A stretch of DNA of 64,000 nucleotides from Halomonas urumqiensis (GCF_003028575.1 NZ_PYUD01000001.1:930001-994000); one strand, 5' to 3'; counted from the first letter of the stretch, positions 42,038 through 50,763 are shown. Notes: generated from the sequence alone by a model not told the origin. Translations and numbers: made by a program.

Positions 42038-42247
42038 TCAGGTCCAGAGTTGGACGGTGTCGACCACGGCGGGCGTGCGCTGCTCTTCGGGCAGTGTGAC
42101 CAGGGTGCCGTGGGGCAGGATGGGGCCTAGCTCGGCGAGCCCCGGATTCATGTCGAGGGCCTGTTCGGTCACGCCGTCGGTGCGACCGAGCACGCGATAA
42201 CAGAGGGCGTCCAGGGTGTCGCCCTGGTGGGCGCGGGCGTGTGGCAT
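42038..42247 (-). CDS. X: tail protein gpX-like (LysM fold)
   Basis: The 69-residue product has HQGDTLDALCYRVLGRTDGVTEQAL, the LysM-like gpX pattern, and ends in VDTVQLW. In P2 gpX is needed for tail assembly. Confidence 0.9.
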   Translation of the reverse strand: MPHARAHQGDTLDALCYRVLGRTDGVTEQALDMNPGLAELGPILPHGTLVTLPEEQRTPAVVDTVQLWT

Positions 42248-42260
42248 CGTTCGGCGCTCC

Positions 42261-42734
42261 TCAAATCAGCTCGACGGTGGTGTGGTTGTGGCCGGTGATC
42301 TCGCTGACCGCCCAGCGGGCGTCGCGGCGGAAGTCGTCGGCGGCGAGATCCTTGGCTTCGCCGCGCTCGTCGCCTTCACCGGTGGCGCTGTAGTCGCGGT
42401 AGCGCTCGAGCAGGCTGGCCATGGCGGTGGCGTAGACGGCGCGACGGTAGAGCAGGGGGTAGGCGTCGGGCAGTTGCCAGCTGGGCGCGGCGACATCCTC
42501 GACACTGGTGGCACCTTCGTCCTGGCGGGTGGCCTGCCAGCCGGCGAGCTGGCGGTTGACGTCGGCCAGCGCCACGCGCAGGGCATGCTCGACGCGTGAG
42601 GCGGTAACGCTGCCATCGATTCGCTCGGCATCTCGGAAGGCGGCCGGGTCGATCTCGGGCCAGAAGCCGTTGTTCTGGATAATGGCCGGCGCTTGGGTGG
42701 TCTCGCCGGTGCCGTAGGCGATCAGTGACGACAT
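42261..42734 (-). CDS. L: head completion protein gpL-like
   Basis: The 157-residue product has NNGFWPEIDPAAFRDAERIDGSVTASRVEHALRVA, the family pattern of P2 gpL, which stabilises filled heads. 130 bp of sequence without features separates it from gpM. Confidence 0.9.
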   Translation of the reverse strand: MSSLIAYGTGETTQAPAIIQNNGFWPEIDPAAFRDAERIDGSVTASRVEHALRVALADVNRQLAGWQATRQDEGATSVEDVAAPSWQLPDAYPLLYRRAVYATAMASLLERYRDYSATGEGDERGEAKDLAADDFRRDARWAVSEITGHNHTTVELI

Positions 42735-42864
42735 GGCCGGGCCTCAAGTTGGAAGAAGCGGGTGGAACGATTGGGTGGAGGAAGGGGGTGGGCCGAGATC
42801 GACGAGATGGGACCGTGGTCCGCTCTCCCTCGGCGCCCCCTTGGCGTCGGCGTGCGACTCGGTA

Positions 42865-43575
42865 TCAGCCCTGGGCCGGTTGGCCCTGGGCGGCGTTCTG
42901 GGGTTGCTGCTTGAGCTCGCGCTCGAGCTTCTCGATGTCCTTCTTGACGCCAACGCGATCGTTCAGCTGCAGGGCGCGGCGCAGGTGCTCCAGGGCATCC
43001 TCCCGGCTGCCGGATTCACGATGGGCGTAGCCCAGTGCCTTGTGCAGCTTGGCGCGGATCTGGTCGTGCATGTCGGCGTCGGCGGTCAGGGCCTCGGCAC
43101 GGCTCAGGTGCATGACCAGCTCGGCGGCGACCTTGGCCAGCGCCTCGGCGTCGGTGGCCTCGAGGCGGGCCAGTGCCTCCTCGGCGGTTTGCTCGGCAAC
43201 GATCGAGGCGGTGTCGCGCTCGAAGCGGTCGGGGGTGTCCAGGCCGTGGCGCAGGGCGTACTCGGCGACTTCGATGCCGCCTTCGAGGTCACCGACATCC
43301 AGGCGCCACAGCATCACGGTCATCAGTACGTCATCCTGGGCACCCTGGCCGCCCTCGAGCACACCGGCCACGTAGGCCGCGAACTCGGGCAGCAGCTCGC
43401 GCTTCCTGGCGACCTTGGCCTCCAGCGACTTGATGTTCTTGAGCGTGCGGCGGGCTTCCCAGAGCGCGGCGGCGTGCAGCTCGTACTGCTCGCCGGTCTG
43501 CGGCGAACGGGGGCCGGCGAGCCCCGCCGCCTGGGCGGCGGTGGCGCGCTGGTAGTGCTTGCGGGCAAGGCTCAT
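42865..43575 (-). CDS. M: terminase small subunit gpM-like
   Basis: The 236-residue product has the P2 gpM pattern: SLARKHYQRATAAQAAG at the start, KVARKRELLPEFAAYVAGVLEG, and DDVLMTVMLWRLDVGDLEGGIEVAEYAL. The C-terminal helices resemble tetratricopeptide repeats. It binds cos DNA and guides gpP. Confidence 0.92.
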   Translation of the reverse strand: MSLARKHYQRATAAQAAGLAGPRSPQTGEQYELHAAALWEARRTLKNIKSLEAKVARKRELLPEFAAYVAGVLEGGQGAQDDVLMTVMLWRLDVGDLEGGIEVAEYALRHGLDTPDRFERDTASIVAEQTAEEALARLEATDAEALAKVAAELVMHLSRAEALTADADMHDQIRAKLHKALGYAHRESGSREDALEHLRRALQLNDRVGVKKDIEKLERELKQQPQNAAQGQPAQG

Positions 43576-43578
43576 GGC

Positions 43579-44589
43579 TTACTCCTGGAAGGCGATGTTT
43601 TCGACCAGACAGCCGAACCCGTAGTCCTCGACGACATAGGCGTCGTTGGAGGACTCGTAGTTCTCGATTCGGTTGCGCTTGGGGTTGTCGATCAGGTAGC
43701 GGCGCCGGCTTCCGCGCTGCCAGTACATGGAGAGGTTCTCCAGGCTGGTGATCAGCATGCTGCCATCCGGCACGAAGGGCACGCGCACGGCGCCGAGGCC
43801 GCCCACCCGCTTCTGGCTGATGATCATGTCGAGGGCGCGTGCCTCGGTGGGGGTCTCGCCGTGCTGCTGGATCAACGGGAAATACTTATCCGCCAGCATC
43901 TTGCGGCCCATGATCGCGACCAGCGTGGTGTCCTCGCGGTGCCAGGGGTCGATCAGCTCGTTGACGGCGTCGAACACCAGGGCGTCGAGGTTCTTGTAAT
44001 CGCCCGTTTCGCCGATGGTGATGGTGCCGGCCGCCGCCCCGTCGCTCAGCACGCGCGCCGGGGCATGGTCGCGGTATTTCTGCAACCAGCCGATGTTGAC
44101 GTCCTGCAGCAACGGGTTGGCGACCCGGTCGGTCTCGACAGCCGCCGAGGTGCCGTTGAAGCCGATCATGATGCGGTCAAGCGCCTGCTGGCGAACCACG
44201 GCATTACGCACGCGAATCTGGAAATCGCGAAAGCGTGCCCAGGCATCGAGCTTGGCCCAGCTGATGTAGGTGTCGTACTCGGTCGAAACGCACTCATAGC
44301 TCTGGTCGGTGAGGCTGGAGACGTCGCGGGGCGCGCGGTCGTTCTGGGTGACATCTGTACGACCGGCAATCGGGCCGGTGACGCCCAGGCCGACTTTCTG
44401 GCCCTTGAGCTCGTCGACACCGACCACGTTGATGCGGCCGAGGAACTCGCTCGATTCCTGGATGCGCGATTCCAGGGTCTGTTGCACCGAAGGTTCGACG
44501 TTGAATTGCTCGGCGGCGCTGTCGACGCCGGAGAGCTGGGCGATGCGGTCGCGCAGGGCGTTGAAGTTCTTGCGGGTATCGTTACGCAT
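43579..44589 (-). CDS. N: major capsid protein gpN-like
   Basis: The 336-residue product is an HK97-fold capsid protein of P2 type: MRNDTRKNFNALRDRIAQLSGV and INVVGVDELKGQKVGLGVTGPIAGRTDV at the start, RRRYLIDNPKRNRIENYESSNDAYVVEDYG at the end. Length as in P2. Scaffold gene gpO precedes it. Confidence 0.95.
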   Translation of the reverse strand: MRNDTRKNFNALRDRIAQLSGVDSAAEQFNVEPSVQQTLESRIQESSEFLGRINVVGVDELKGQKVGLGVTGPIAGRTDVTQNDRAPRDVSSLTDQSYECVSTEYDTYISWAKLDAWARFRDFQIRVRNAVVRQQALDRIMIGFNGTSAAVETDRVANPLLQDVNIGWLQKYRDHAPARVLSDGAAAGTITIGETGDYKNLDALVFDAVNELIDPWHREDTTLVAIMGRKMLADKYFPLIQQHGETPTEARALDMIISQKRVGGLGAVRVPFVPDGSMLITSLENLSMYWQRGSRRRYLIDNPKRNRIENYESSNDAYVVEDYGFGCLVENIAFQE

Positions 44590-44603
44590 GGGCGGCGGTC
44601 CTG

Positions 44604-45479
44604 TCAGCAGTCGGAGATTACGGTGTCACCGCCGCCAAGCGCGGGGGCACGGGGTGGGGTGGTCGGTTCGTTGTCGAGCCGGGTGTAGAGCTCGTCGAGC
44701 CGGGCCTGGGTGGCGGCGTGGGCGTCTCGGAGCTCGTTGAAGACGGTGGAACTGGGCAGCGCTTCGAGCTGGGCGGCCAGGGCCTGGTGCTTCTGCACGA
44801 ACAGCTCGAGGGTCTGCTCGAGCTCGGTGCGAAAGGCGGCGAATCCGGCATCCGTCTTGGCGTCGTGCTTCTTGAACAGCGCCTTGACCCGCTCCGAGAG
44901 GGAGGGGCCTTTGTCGGCCGGCGGGGTGTCGCTTGCTTCGGAGAAGTCGAGCTCGGTCTCGATGGCGGCGGTGAACACGTTGTGCGCCGTCTGCTTGCGT
45001 GCGGCCAGCGGGGAGGCGTGGCCCTGCTGGGCGCTGAACTGCAGCATCTCGGTACCCAGGCTCGCCGGGCTGTCGGTGACCGCCAGGCCCACCAGGTAGG
45101 CTTCGCCGCTGTCGGCAAACTCGGGGTCGACTTCGATGGAGGTGTAAACCTTCTGACGCTCGGCGTTGATCTGCTTGAGCCGGTCGGTGGGGTCGATCTC
45201 GGCGAACAGGGCCAACTTGCCGTCGACCTCGCGCGCCTCGAGCTTGGTCACGTCGCCGAGCGCCGGGAAGGGGCCATCGGCGAACATGCCGCGCATGTGC
45301 TCCATCCACACGCGGGCACCGTACTTGGCGGGGTCGAAGTTCTTGGCCATCTGCTCGATCCACTCGCGTGAGATCTTGCGGCCGTCGGTGGTGGCGCCTT
45401 CGGTGGCGATCCGGAACATGGCGGGGGCCTCTGCTGGTTGCTCGGCAATACGTTGGCGATAGGGGCGGTGGTCATTCAT
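44604..45479 (-). CDS. O: capsid scaffold/protease gpO-like
   Basis: The 291-residue product has a protease half (FRIATEGATTDGRKISREWIEQMAKNFDP, ARVWMEHMRGMFADGP, KVYTSIEVDPEFADSGEAYLVGLAVTDSPASLGTE; His and Ser of the catalytic centre) and a coiled-coil scaffold half, ending GGGDTVISDC. An internal start at MFRIATEG is possible. Leftward head genes begin here under the site at 45529-45551. Confidence 0.92.
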   Translation of the reverse strand: MNDHRPYRQRIAEQPAEAPAMFRIATEGATTDGRKISREWIEQMAKNFDPAKYGARVWMEHMRGMFADGPFPALGDVTKLEAREVDGKLALFAEIDPTDRLKQINAERQKVYTSIEVDPEFADSGEAYLVGLAVTDSPASLGTEMLQFSAQQGHASPLAARKQTAHNVFTAAIETELDFSEASDTPPADKGPSLSERVKALFKKHDAKTDAGFAAFRTELEQTLELFVQKHQALAAQLEALPSSTVFNELRDAHAATQARLDELYTRLDNEPTTPPRAPALGGGDTVISDC

Positions 45480-45528
45480 CGAATGCCGTCAGGTTCCGCG
45501 TGCATGCCTGACGCCTCAACGCTTTGCC

Positions 45529-45551
45529 GTTGTAAGCGGGGCATCCACAAC
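45529..45551. promoter_or_regulatory. late activator site between gpO and gpP
   Basis: GTTGT-N13-ACAAC in the 116-bp divergent region between gpO and gpP. One dyad may serve both late promoters, unlike P2 where each has its own. Confidence 0.7.
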
Positions 45552-45595
45552 GCCGCCGACCGGGAGCGCTTCGCGTGCGCGGTTAGGCTGGCGGC

Positions 45596-47374
45596 ATGAC
45601 GACGATGCCTCCCGATACCCTCGATTCCCCGCGCGTGACCGCCCGCCACCTGTACTGGCAAGGGTGGCGCGTGGCGCGTATCGCCGAGCACCTGGGCGAG
45701 AAGCCAGCCACCGTGCACAGCTGGAAACAGCGCGATGGCTGGGCAGACGCCTCGCCAAGCCAACGGGTGGAGGGCGCGCTCGAGGCACGCCTGGTGCAGC
45801 TGATCGGCAAGGAGGCGAAGGAAGGGCGCGACTTCAAGGAGATCGACCTGCTGGGCCGGCAGATCGAGCGCCTGGCGCGGGTGCACAAGTACCAGGACAC
45901 AGGTCGCGAGGCGGATCTCAATCCCAACATCGAGGCGCGCAACGCGGCGCCGAGGAAGCGCAAGCAGCGCCGCAACCACCTCGACGAGGAGCAAGTCGAG
46001 GCACTGGAAACGGCCTTCCTGGAGTCGCTGTTCGACTACCAGGCCGAGTGGCATGACGCCGGCCTGAAGCACCGCATCCGCAACATCCTCAAGAGCCGGC
46101 AGATCGGCGCGACCTGGTATTTCGCCCGCGAGGCGATCGTCGATGCCGTCAAGACGGGCCGTAACAAGATATTCCTCTCGGCCTCGAAGGCGCAGGCGCA
46201 CATCTTCAAGAACTACATCATCCAGTTCGTGAAGGAGGTGACCGACGTCGAGCTCAAGGGCGATCCCCTGGTGCTCGATAACGGCGCCGAACTGCACTTC
46301 CTTGGCACCAATTCCAAGACCGCCCAGGGCTACCACGGCGACGTCTATCTCGATGAGTATTTCTGGATCGGGCGCTTCGCCGAGTTCCGCAAGGTCACCA
46401 GCGGCATGGCGATGCACAAGAAGTGGCGCCAGACCTACTTCTCAACACCCTCGAGCATCGGGCACGAGGCTTACCCGTTCTGGAACGGCGAGATGTTCAA
46501 CAAGCGCCGGGCGAAGAAAGACCGCGCTGTGTTCGACGTCTCCCATGCGGCGCTGGCGAGCGGTGAGGTCTGCCCCGATGGCCAGTGGCGCCAGATCGTC
46601 ACGGTGGAAGACGCCATCGCCGGCGGCTGCGATCTCTTCGACCTCGAGCAGCTGCGCCTCGAGTACAGCGAGGACGAGTTCGCCAACCTGCTGATGTGCC
46701 AGTTCGTCGATGACAGCCAGAGCGCCTTTCCGCTGGCGATGGTGCACCCGTGCATGGTCGACAGCTGGGAGGTGTGGGACGACTACCGGCCCTTCGCGCC
46801 GCGCCCGGTGGGCGAGCGCGGGGTGTGGATCGGCTACGACCCGACCGGTACCGGCGCGGATGGCGACGGCGCCGGCCTGGTGGTGGTGCTGCCCTCGCGT
46901 AGTGCCGACGAGCCGCACCGGGTGCTGGAGCGCCACCGTCTCAAGGGCGAGGACTACGAGGCCCAGGCGGCGTTCATCCGCAGCTTCGAGACGCGCTACC
47001 AGATCGACCACATCGGTATCGATGTCAGCGGGCTGGGCGAGGCGGTGGCCGAGCACGTCGAGAAGTGGTTCCCCACCGTGGCGCGCTACCAGTACAGCGT
47101 CGACGTGAAGAGCCGCATGGTCATGCAGGCGCAGCAGATCATGCGCAAGGGCCGCCTCGAGTTCGACGCCGGTTGGACGGATCTCGCCCAGTCGTTCATG
47201 GCCATCAAGCGCGAGCTGACCGCCTCGGGCCGCCAGTTCACCTACACCAGCGGGCGCAGCCAGGCGACCGGCCATGCCGACCTGGCCTGGGCCACCATGC
47301 ATGCCCTGCACCACGAGCCAATCGACGGCCCGGCGGAGGACGCCGGGCGATCCATGATGGAGATGTTCGAATGA
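45596..47374 (+). CDS. P: terminase large subunit gpP-like
   Basis: The 592-residue product has an N-terminal winged helix (WRVARIAEHLGEKPATVHSWKQRDGW), an ATPase with the P2-type motor motif LKSRQIGATWYFAREA and DVYLDEYFWI (Walker B), and a C-terminal nuclease with GYDPTGTGADGDGAG (acidic metal ligand). It packages DNA into the head. It overlaps gpQ by four bases. Confidence 0.95.
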   Translation: MTTMPPDTLDSPRVTARHLYWQGWRVARIAEHLGEKPATVHSWKQRDGWADASPSQRVEGALEARLVQLIGKEAKEGRDFKEIDLLGRQIERLARVHKYQDTGREADLNPNIEARNAAPRKRKQRRNHLDEEQVEALETAFLESLFDYQAEWHDAGLKHRIRNILKSRQIGATWYFAREAIVDAVKTGRNKIFLSASKAQAHIFKNYIIQFVKEVTDVELKGDPLVLDNGAELHFLGTNSKTAQGYHGDVYLDEYFWIGRFAEFRKVTSGMAMHKKWRQTYFSTPSSIGHEAYPFWNGEMFNKRRAKKDRAVFDVSHAALASGEVCPDGQWRQIVTVEDAIAGGCDLFDLEQLRLEYSEDEFANLLMCQFVDDSQSAFPLAMVHPCMVDSWEVWDDYRPFAPRPVGERGVWIGYDPTGTGADGDGAGLVVVLPSRSADEPHRVLERHRLKGEDYEAQAAFIRSFETRYQIDHIGIDVSGLGEAVAEHVEKWFPTVARYQYSVDVKSRMVMQAQQIMRKGRLEFDAGWTDLAQSFMAIKRELTASGRQFTYTSGRSQATGHADLAWATMHALHHEPIDGPAEDAGRSMMEMFE

Positions 47375-48453
47375 ATGACACCGCCAAGCCCCGCATCCGC
47401 GTGCCCGCCTACCAGGTCAGCGAGGGGGCGGCCGCAAAGGCGCCCACCGAGACGGGGCGTGCCGAGGCGTTCAGCTTCGGCGATCCCGAGCCGGTCACAT
47501 CGATGCGGGATTTCTTCTACGAGGGGCTGTGGCTGTCTGCCGACGAGTGGTACGAGCCGCCGATCCCGTTGGACGTGCTGGCCAAGAGCTACCGGGCGAC
47601 GGCTCACCACGGCAGTGCTTTGCAGGTGAAACGCAATATCCTGCTTCGCACATTCCTGCCTCACCCGCTACTGGGACGCCAGGCGTTCAGCGGCCTGGCC
47701 CTCGACTACCTGGTGTTCGGCAACGCCTACCTGGAAGAGGTCAGGGGCCGGCTGGGTAAGCGGCTACCGTTCCGCCACCTGCTCGCCCGCTACGTGCGTC
47801 GTGGCGGCCTAAATGCCGACCGCTATTGGTGGGTACCCAATTACCAGGATCGTCAGGAACTGCCGGCAGGGCGGGTGATCCACCTGCTCGAGCCCGATAT
47901 CGACCAGTGCATCTACGGCGTGCCCGACTACATCGGCAGCCTGCAGTCGGCGTGGCTCAACGAGAGCGCCACGCTGTTCCGCCGGCGCTACTACCTCAAT
48001 GGCAGCCATGCCGGGTTCATCATGTACGTCAACGACGCCGCCCATAACAAGCAGGACATCGACGCCATGCGCCAGGCGCTCAAGGACTCGAAAGGCCCCG
48101 GCAACTTCCGCAACCTGTTCCTTTACTCGCCAGGCGGCAAGAAGGACGGGGTGCAGGTGATCCCGGTCAGTGAGGTCGCGTCGAAAGACGATTTCTGGAA
48201 CATCAAGAACATCACCCGCGACGACCAGTTGGCCGGCCACCGCATCCCCCCGCAGCTGATGGGCATCATCCCCGAGAACGCCGGCGGGTTTGGCGACGTC
48301 GAGAAGGCGGCCAGGGTGTTCGTGGCCAATGAGCTCGAGCCGCTGCAGGCCACCATGCGCGAGATCAACGAGCGGATAGGCGAAGAGATCGTCCGCTTCC
48401 GGCCCTACTCGCTGGATGGCGACACCGGCTCAGGGCTCGACCCGACTCGGTAA
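47371..48453 (+). CDS. Q: portal protein gpQ-like
   Basis: The 360-residue product has DFFYEGLWLSADEWYEPPIPLDVLAKSYRA near the start and DDQLAGHRIPPQLMGIIPENAGGFGDVEKAARVF near the end, as in P2 gpQ. ATGA overlap with gpP; terminator 31 bp after the stop. Confidence 0.95.
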   Translation: MNDTAKPRIRVPAYQVSEGAAAKAPTETGRAEAFSFGDPEPVTSMRDFFYEGLWLSADEWYEPPIPLDVLAKSYRATAHHGSALQVKRNILLRTFLPHPLLGRQAFSGLALDYLVFGNAYLEEVRGRLGKRLPFRHLLARYVRRGGLNADRYWWVPNYQDRQELPAGRVIHLLEPDIDQCIYGVPDYIGSLQSAWLNESATLFRRRYYLNGSHAGFIMYVNDAAHNKQDIDAMRQALKDSKGPGNFRNLFLYSPGGKKDGVQVIPVSEVASKDDFWNIKNITRDDQLAGHRIPPQLMGIIPENAGGFGDVEKAARVFVANELEPLQATMREINERIGEEIVRFRPYSLDGDTGSGLDPTR

Positions 48454-48484
48454 CGTCCGCCGGCGCGCTAACCCCGCTCACAAG

Positions 48485-48509
48485 AGGCCGCCCAACCGGG
48501 CGGCCTTTT
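48485..48509 (+). terminator. terminator after gpQ
   Basis: AGGCCGCCC-AACC-GGGCGGCCT followed by TTTT. Confidence 0.85.
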
Positions 48510-48563
48510 GTGATCACTTAGATTAGGCCATGCTGTGTGAGCCACACAGCAGCAGGAGTTCGC

Positions 48564-48857
48564 ATGAAATACTATTTCAACTACCAATACCTTCCGCGTG
48601 GTGCCGAGCGGCCGATCGATGCTGGAGAGGCTATCGAGGTTAGTGAAGATCAATGCACGATCCCTCCAACTCTTCCGTCAGTAGGGGATTACGTTCAGCT
48701 CACCTACATGACAGGCAATGGAGATAATTTCACCGGTAAAGTTAGAAGCCGTTTGTTCACCTACTTTGTTGGTGAGAGACCAGAGCAGAATGGGTGCGCT
48801 ATCAATATCGTTGTCGAGGAGGATGACGACGATTGGGGCAAGCTGATCAAAGAGTGA
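48564..48857 (+). CDS. small moron at the right end of the prophage
   Basis: The 97-residue product starts at the ATG behind AGGAG. It begins KYYFNYQYLPRGAERPIDAGEAIEV, is acidic (VVEEDDDDWG near the end), and predicted all-beta. The gene is AT-richer than the head genes, stands between two terminators and is thus an independent unit. No family recognised. Confidence 0.7.
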   Translation: MKYYFNYQYLPRGAERPIDAGEAIEVSEDQCTIPPTLPSVGDYVQLTYMTGNGDNFTGKVRSRLFTYFVGERPEQNGCAINIVVEEDDDDWGKLIKE

Positions 48858-48878
48858 TCTTGTCCTTGCTGTGTCGAA

Positions 48879-48909
48879 AGCGTCCAGGAAGCACTGGGCG
48901 CTTTTTTTT
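48879..48909 (+). terminator. terminator after the right-end moron
   Basis: AGCGTCCAG / CTGGGCGCT stem (one G-U pair) followed by eight T. Confidence 0.85.
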
Positions 48910-49131
48910 AGGTAGTCGTAGCTTGAAGCGCGGAGCGTTGGCGCGCCGTCGACACCCCGCCCCGCCTGCGCTCTAAATATTCTGGTTTTTATGCACGTTG
49001 GCACTAAGGGCCATAGCCCGGCAGCACCGGCGCGCCATGATGACCTAAGTGCTTGTGAATACATGCGTTTTTATGCGGAAAGGTGGTTATAGACGACTCG
49101 GCAGGGCTAGCAGGCCATTCTGAGAAGGTGA

Positions 49132-49436
49132 GGGGGGCTCGGAAAAAGGTAACGGAGGTAACTATGCCATTTTTTCATCGCATCTATCTGATTATATTGG
49201 ATTATCTTGTTACCTTTAAAAGGTAACAAGAGGTACTGCAAAAGGTAATGCAAATGTAAGCCTTTGAAATTAAAAGGAATAGATTTTCTCTCATGTGACC
49301 CTTCAAAAAGGTAACGCATCACCTTTTCATCACCTTTTTGTTACCTTTTGGACAGTCGTTTTAAATCATTAATTATCAAATGGTTATGATGGATTTTGGC
49401 AGACCATTACCTTTGTTACCTTTTTCCGAGCCCCCC
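49132..49436. repeat. AT-rich inverted-repeat region with many AAGGTAAC copies
   Basis: Two 22-bp arms are perfect inverted copies: 49132-49153 and 49415-49436 (GGGGGGCTCGG then AAAAAGGTAAC). Between and within them the octamer AAGGTAAC or a one-base variant occurs about nine times on both strands (49146, 49155, 49209, 49220, 49242, 49308, 49340, 49406, 49415). A perfect 11-3-11 palindrome is at 49206-49230. No gene is credible here. It may be an iteron-type origin, a cluster of regulator sites or a small non-autonomous transposable element. The sequence from 48910 to 49131 holds nothing recognised. Confidence 0.8.
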
Positions 49437-49468
49437 ACGGATTCTAGGATTCCCCTCGCACACGACAT

Positions 49469-49495
49469 GTGTGCACGCGTCACGCACGTGCACAC
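49469..49495. repeat. inverted repeat beside the right attachment site
   Basis: GTGTGCACG (49469-49477) and CGTGCACAC (49487-49495) are perfect inverted copies, 110 bp inside the right attachment site. TTGGTA repeats at 49545 and 49556 follow. Confidence 0.5.
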
Positions 49496-49601
49496 GCGAT
49501 CACGCAACAACCGAAAGGGCTGGCGAGGGAAAAGAGGCCAATTGTTGGTAGAAGTTTGGTAGGAGATGCGGATAAACCCGGTAATGACGGGGCTCAGGTC
49601 C

Positions 49602-49653
49602 AATCCATCATGGGGGCCACGGAAAAGGTGCGGTTGAGCTCTGGCATTGGCAT
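49602..49653 (-). pseudogene. dusA: remnant of the host's original dusA start, with right attachment site
   Basis: On the minus strand, ATG at 49653 opens MPMPELNRTFSVAPMMDWT and then stops (TGA) where phage DNA begins. This matches DusA of 10240-11283 from PELDRTFSVAPMMDWT on. TCCATCAT at 49604-49611 equals 11192-11199. So the host dusA was cut after about 18 codons and the phage supplied a new start at the other end. The host promoter of dusA should lie just right of here (a TAGAAT -10 on the minus strand at about 49679-49684). The sequence 49685-49986 shows nothing else. Confidence 0.9.
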
Positions 49654-49986
49654 CACGGGGTTGGACGATAAGGGGCGATATTCTAGCAAGATGGGGCAAT
49701 GGCTGGCCATTCTTGATGACCGAGTAGACCGCCCGGGTATTCGAGGTCGTCGGTCGCCCGAACCCCCATAGTGAGTGCCATCCGGCAGCTCGATACCCAA
49801 GCGGATCTTCCTTCCAATGGTCCCGACGTAGCCAGGAGAGCAGAAGGGCGCATGCACTGGCGGGACGGGTTGCTGGGCCTATTCGGGACACATCATCGTG
49901 GTGAATGTCGTACGTTGGTTGTCACAATTCTCTTGCATCCAAATTGTGCTGATTGGCGCATTCTGCCTGTGTGACGCTTGAAGTAA

Positions 49987-50010
49987 ACGGCCCTCTTGGG
50001 CCGTCCAGGA
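49987..50010 (-). terminator. terminator of the pirin gene
   Basis: ACGGCCC-TCTT-GGGCCGT stem (49987-50004), 60 bp after the pirin stop; on the minus strand the stem is followed by TTTACTT. Confidence 0.6.
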
Positions 50011-50064
50011 ACATCTGCCGCGTCACGGCATGCCAACGCCCCGCCAGGGATGGCCAGGGCTTGC

Positions 50065-50763
50065 TCAGGCGCTGACTTCCACCAGAATGACTTCACTCTC
50101 CTCCAGTGCCTTGAGCGATATGTGTGTTTCATCGGCGATTGCCACACCGTCGCGGGCACTGGCCACGACGCCGTTGACCTCGATGCGGCCGGTCGCCGGT
50201 ACCAGGTAGACGTTGCGACCTTTGGCGACTGAATAATCCAGCTGTTGGTCGGCGTTCAGCGTTGCGGCCACCAGCCGTGCATCGGCACGGATCGGCAGGG
50301 CCTCTTCGTCGCCCATGCCGCTGGCCAGGGTGACGAAGGTGCCGCTGCGCGCTCCCCGGGGGAATGGCTTGCTGCCCCAGGTAGGCGGCAGCCCGGCGGA
50401 TTCCGGCATGATCCAGATCTGGAAGATTCGGGTTTCCTCGTCCTCGAGGTTCATCTCGCTGTGGGCGATGCCGGTGCCGGCGCTCATCACCTGGACGTCG
50501 CCGGCCTCGGTGCGGCCTTGATTGCCTAGCGTATCCTGATGCGTGATGGCGCCTTCGCGGACATAGGTAATGATTTCCATATCGCGGTGCGGGTGGCGCG
50601 GAAATCCGGAATGTGGCGCGATGATGTCATCGTTCCATACACGCAACTGGCCCCAGTGCATGCGGTCGGGGTCGAAGTAGTCGGCGAAGGAGAAGTGGTG
50701 GCGGGAATCCAGCCAGCCATGGTGGCCACCGCCGAGGGTGGAGTAGGGGCGAAGTTCGATCAT
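50065..50763 (-). CDS. pirin family protein (YhaK/YhhW-like)
   Basis: The 232-residue bicupin has the pirin metal site in HPHRDMEIITYVREGAITHQDTLG ... GTGIAHSEMN (three His and Glu). Known relatives show quercetinase activity or bind regulators. It starts MIELRPYSTLGGGHHGWLDSRHHFSF, typical of YhhW. It stands alone, convergent with the prophage edge. Substrate is not known. Confidence 0.9.
   Translation of the reverse strand: MIELRPYSTLGGGHHGWLDSRHHFSFADYFDPDRMHWGQLRVWNDDIIAPHSGFPRHPHRDMEIITYVREGAITHQDTLGNQGRTEAGDVQVMSAGTGIAHSEMNLEDEETRIFQIWIMPESAGLPPTWGSKPFPRGARSGTFVTLASGMGDEEALPIRADARLVAATLNADQQLDYSVAKGRNVYLVPATGRIEVNGVVASARDGVAIADETHISLKALEESEVILVEVSA

Larger units (their letters stand above)
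11192..49611. mobile_element. complete P2-like prophage inserted in the 5' end of dusA
   Basis: About 38.4 kb runs from the dusA start region to a second copy of the dusA start codons. It contains integrase, repressor, replication, lysis, head and tail modules in P2 order with all structural genes seemingly intact. Lysogeny cargo between repressor and gpD (18.4-27.4 kb) and three morons in the late region are AT-richer than the backbone. Both repressor and integrase promoter carry signs of SOS control (autocleavable repressor; LexA-like box at 11286). The only broken gene noticed is the cargo gene at 18463. Confidence 0.97.

Noticed and set aside
42733..44688. 651-codon open frame opposite gpM and gpN
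   Set aside because: Antisense shadow; the minus-strand proteins match P2 head proteins in order and length.
45476..46417. 313-codon minus-strand frame over the start of gpP
   Set aside because: Antisense shadow of the terminase, which has clear motor and nuclease motifs.
49132..49436. CRISPR array
   Set aside because: Repeats are 8-mers on both strands with irregular spacing, no spacers of constant length and no cas genes.
49771..49974. 67-codon plus-strand frame in the gap before pirin
   Set aside because: No ribosome site, no family, and it overlaps the expected upstream region of the original dusA.
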